Assembly (NCBI GenBank): GCA_937899295.1
Contig: CALBPO010000204.1
Span: 1-6,956 of the forward strand
DNA length: 6,956 bases
Direction: 5' to 3'
Origin: an uncultured Opitutia bacterium
Lineage (GTDB): Bacteria; Verrucomicrobiota; Verrucomicrobiia; Opitutales; Coraliomargaritaceae
Shown piece after piece: positions 5,151 through 6,956 of the stretch (position 1 is the first letter of the stretch; each line of letters starts with the position of its first letter). Position numbers and translations under genes: made by a program. Under the pieces are notes generated by a model. The model made no database searches, was not told the DNA's origin, and was given only the letters and a program-made list of their open reading frames with translations.

Positions 5151-6380
5151 ATGAGCATCCAAGTAAAGCTAATCGAAAGCCCAAACGGTATCGCCGACTG
5201 TCCTGGTTTCAAAACTTCTGGAGTGGCTTGTGACATCCGGGGAAAAGGTGACCTCGAATTGCTCGACCTTGCACTCCTTACCTCTGAAGAACCGTGTCAT
5301 GCCGCCGGTGTTTTCACCTTGAACGATGTCTGCGCCGCACCCGTTCTAGTTTGCAAAGAGATACTTACTTCACCCTCCGCAAAGGTCGCCGGCATCGTCG
5401 TCAATAGTGGCAACGCCAATGCCGCAACAGCGGAACAAGGTATGATCGACGCCAAAGAAATGTCGGCCATTGCTCAACTCGAAACCGGTATGGGTTCTCC
5501 CTTTCTCGTTTGCTCGACCGGTCGGATCGGCCGGAAGTTACCGATGCAAAATATTAAGTCAGGTATCACCATCGCCGCTAAAGCACTCAGTGAGGAGTCG
5601 CAAAATTCACTCGATGCAGCCGACGCCATCCTCACCTCCGACACAGGGCGTAAATGTGCGACTGCCCAGTTTACCTATGAAGGTAAGACACTCACCGTTT
5701 CTGGCATCGCGAAAGGTGCCGGCATGATCGAGCCAAACATGGCTACGATGTTAGCCTTTCTTGCGACCGACCTCGATGTAGATAACGCCGCGCTCAAGAA
5801 CACACTCGTTCAAGCCTGCAATAAAACCTTCAATCGGATCTCCATCGACGGTGACATGAGTACGAACGATACCGTGCTCCTACTTGCTAATGGAAAGTCT
5901 GGCTTAGTTCCCGACGATTCGCCCGAATTACTCCAAGCATTCCGGGAAGCCGTCTTTATGGTCTGCGATACTTTAGCCGAAAAGATCGTCGGCGATGGTG
6001 AAAAGATCACCAAGTTAGTCGAACTTATCGTCGAAGGCTGCCAGACTGAGGATGACGCCGAAAAGGTGGCACGTTGCGTGGGTAACTCACTGCTAGTCAA
6101 GACTTCTTGGTATGGTTCTGACCCCAACTGGGGACGGCTCGCCGACGCAGCTGGCTATGCCCGCATCGGCCTCAAAGAGGCGTGCTTTGATATCCACTAT
6201 AATGAAGTGCCCGCTCTTATCAGCGGCATTCCGCAGGACAATAAACTATCCGAGTGGAAAGCAATTGTTGCCAAAAAACGCTTCAGGATCACCCTCAATT
6301 TGAATCAAGGCAGCGGGTCCTTTCGTCTGCTCACCTCAGATCTGAGCGAAGCCTACGTAAACTTTAATAAGTCAGAGTAA
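5151..6380 (+). CDS. argJ: Glutamate N-acetyltransferase / ornithine acetyltransferase ArgJ
   Basis: ArgJ moves the acetyl group from N-acetylornithine to glutamate, making ornithine and regenerating N-acetylglutamate; many members also use acetyl-CoA. The 409-residue protein is normal in size. It is made as a precursor that cuts itself before the nucleophile Thr199 in KGAGMIEPNMATML (residues 188-201), giving an alpha chain 1-198 and a beta chain 199-409. The oxyanion-hole region is CSTGRIG (121-127), and GDMSTNDT (234-241), GDGEKITKL (281-289) and SDPNWGRLADAAGYA (323-337) are family blocks. The C-terminus YVNFNKSE keeps the conserved Asn (N406) but seems to lack the last residues of the usual 'YVxINAxYxT' ending. 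Whether it has acetyl-CoA-dependent synthase activity cannot be told from sequence. It starts 33 bases after argC and overlaps argB by one base. Confidence 0.96.
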   Translation: MSIQVKLIESPNGIADCPGFKTSGVACDIRGKGDLELLDLALLTSEEPCHAAGVFTLNDVCAAPVLVCKEILTSPSAKVAGIVVNSGNANAATAEQGMIDAKEMSAIAQLETGMGSPFLVCSTGRIGRKLPMQNIKSGITIAAKALSEESQNSLDAADAILTSDTGRKCATAQFTYEGKTLTVSGIAKGAGMIEPNMATMLAFLATDLDVDNAALKNTLVQACNKTFNRISIDGDMSTNDTVLLLANGKSGLVPDDSPELLQAFREAVFMVCDTLAEKIVGDGEKITKLVELIVEGCQTEDDAEKVARCVGNSLLVKTSWYGSDPNWGRLADAAGYARIGLKEACFDIHYNEVPALISGIPQDNKLSEWKAIVAKKRFRITLNLNQGSGSFRLLTSDLSEAYVNFNKSE

Positions 6381-6956
6381 TGTCTAATATCATAAATCTC
6401 GACGTCACTACTAAGGCAGCCGTGCTCTTGGAAGCACTCCCCTATATCCAACGGTTTCGGGATGCGATTTTCGTGGTCAAATACGGCGGTGCGTTTATGG
6501 ACGACGCCAACCCAGAAGCGCGGACTCGAGTCGCGACTGATATCGCATTCCTCCACGCCGCGGGTATCAAAGTCGTCGTCGTACATGGCGGTGGCAAAGC
6601 CATCACGCGGGCACTCTCTAAATCGGATGTCGAGACACGCTTCGAGCACGGCCTGCGGGTCACTGATGCTGAGTCTGTCAAAGTAGTCGATCACACGCTC
6701 AACAAAATTATCAACTTAGAGATCTGTGAACTCCTCCAAGCTATGCACGCCCGGCCGATTGCCTTACCTGGCAATAGCATCCTCGTTTGCGATAAGAAAG
6801 AAGTTGTCGTGGACGGCAAGTCGCTTGACCTCGGTTTCGTGGGCGAGACGCATACCGTAAAAACTAAAATTATCAAAAAAGCTCTCAACGACGGCTACAT
6901 CCCCATCATCTCGCCCATGGCTTGTGACGATGACGGCCAAATCTACAACACGAACG
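6380..6956 (+). CDS. argB: Acetylglutamate kinase (N-terminal part; gene runs off the window)
   Basis: ArgB phosphorylates N-acetylglutamate with ATP, the second step of arginine synthesis. The first 192 residues are present. They show VVKYGG with K34 in the glycine-rich ATP loop, VVVVHGGGKAIT (65-76), GLRVTD (91-96, substrate-binding R93), NKIINLEICELL (108-119), DLGFVGE (150-156) and IPIISPMACDDDGQIYNTN (174-192). About 33 residues precede K34, including TTKAAVLLEALPYIQRF, which resembles the N-terminal helix found in arginine-inhibited hexameric kinases and missing in the E. coli type. The ATG shares its A with the argJ TAA stop (TAATG), a layout that favours translational coupling. Some loop residues differ from the usual pattern: KYGGAFM instead of KYGGNAM, and PGNSILVCDKK where an 'SGKDG' loop is usual. 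The C-terminal third is outside the window. Confidence 0.95.
   Translation, partial: MSNIINLDVTTKAAVLLEALPYIQRFRDAIFVVKYGGAFMDDANPEARTRVATDIAFLHAAGIKVVVVHGGGKAITRALSKSDVETRFEHGLRVTDAESVKVVDHTLNKIINLEICELLQAMHARPIALPGNSILVCDKKEVVVDGKSLDLGFVGETHTVKTKIIKKALNDGYIPIISPMACDDDGQIYNTN

Overview
This window is an ordinary housekeeping segment of a bacterial chromosome. The best guess is a member of the Verrucomicrobiota, probably the Opitutae (Coraliomargarita/Puniceicoccus-like relatives). That placement is an inference. It rests on a 142-residue protein that resembles the Planctomycetes/Verrucomicrobia-specific Minf_1886 family, on ArgB and SmpB sequences that look verrucomicrobial, and on several genes without a clear Shine-Dalgarno sequence. 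I see no mobile element, CRISPR array, tRNA, rRNA or phage gene.

Layout. Four genes lie on the minus strand, read from the middle towards the left edge: rpoZ (RNA polymerase omega, 2666-2878), smpB (trans-translation factor, 2135-2608), a Minf_1886-family protein of unknown function (1549-1977), and a secreted M16-type zinc peptidase (about 1366 down to the left edge). Five genes lie on the plus strand: rplM (L13, 3036-3461) and rpsI (S9, 3494-3886), closed by a clear intrinsic terminator (3920-3960), then argC (4095-5117), argJ (5151-6380) and argB (6380 to the right edge, cut off). rpoZ and rplM diverge from a shared 157-bp promoter region. The intergenic gaps are all under 185 bp.

How the genes work together. 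rpoZ, smpB, rplM and rpsI belong to the transcription and translation machinery. argB, argC and argJ encode steps 2, 3 and 5 of arginine synthesis in the acetyl-recycling form, where ArgJ returns the acetyl group from N-acetylornithine to glutamate. ArgB carries an N-terminal segment like that of arginine-inhibited kinases, so feedback control at ArgB is likely.

The most notable signal is in the M16 peptidase gene, which appears to carry two independent lesions. An in-frame TAG at 64-62 is followed by open sequence that still reads like the end of an M16 domain. At the 5' end a likely single-base insertion separates an ATG from an otherwise textbook signal peptide. Either this is a young pseudogene or the assembly has errors there. 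Other points worth a look are a cluster of ACTCTT-type repeats with an 11-bp inverted repeat before argC, an ArgJ that seems to lack its usual last residues, divergent substrate loops in ArgB, and the fact that all four minus-strand genes lack an in-frame ATG at their apparent start while all five plus-strand genes use ATG. I found no evidence of a new multi-gene system.
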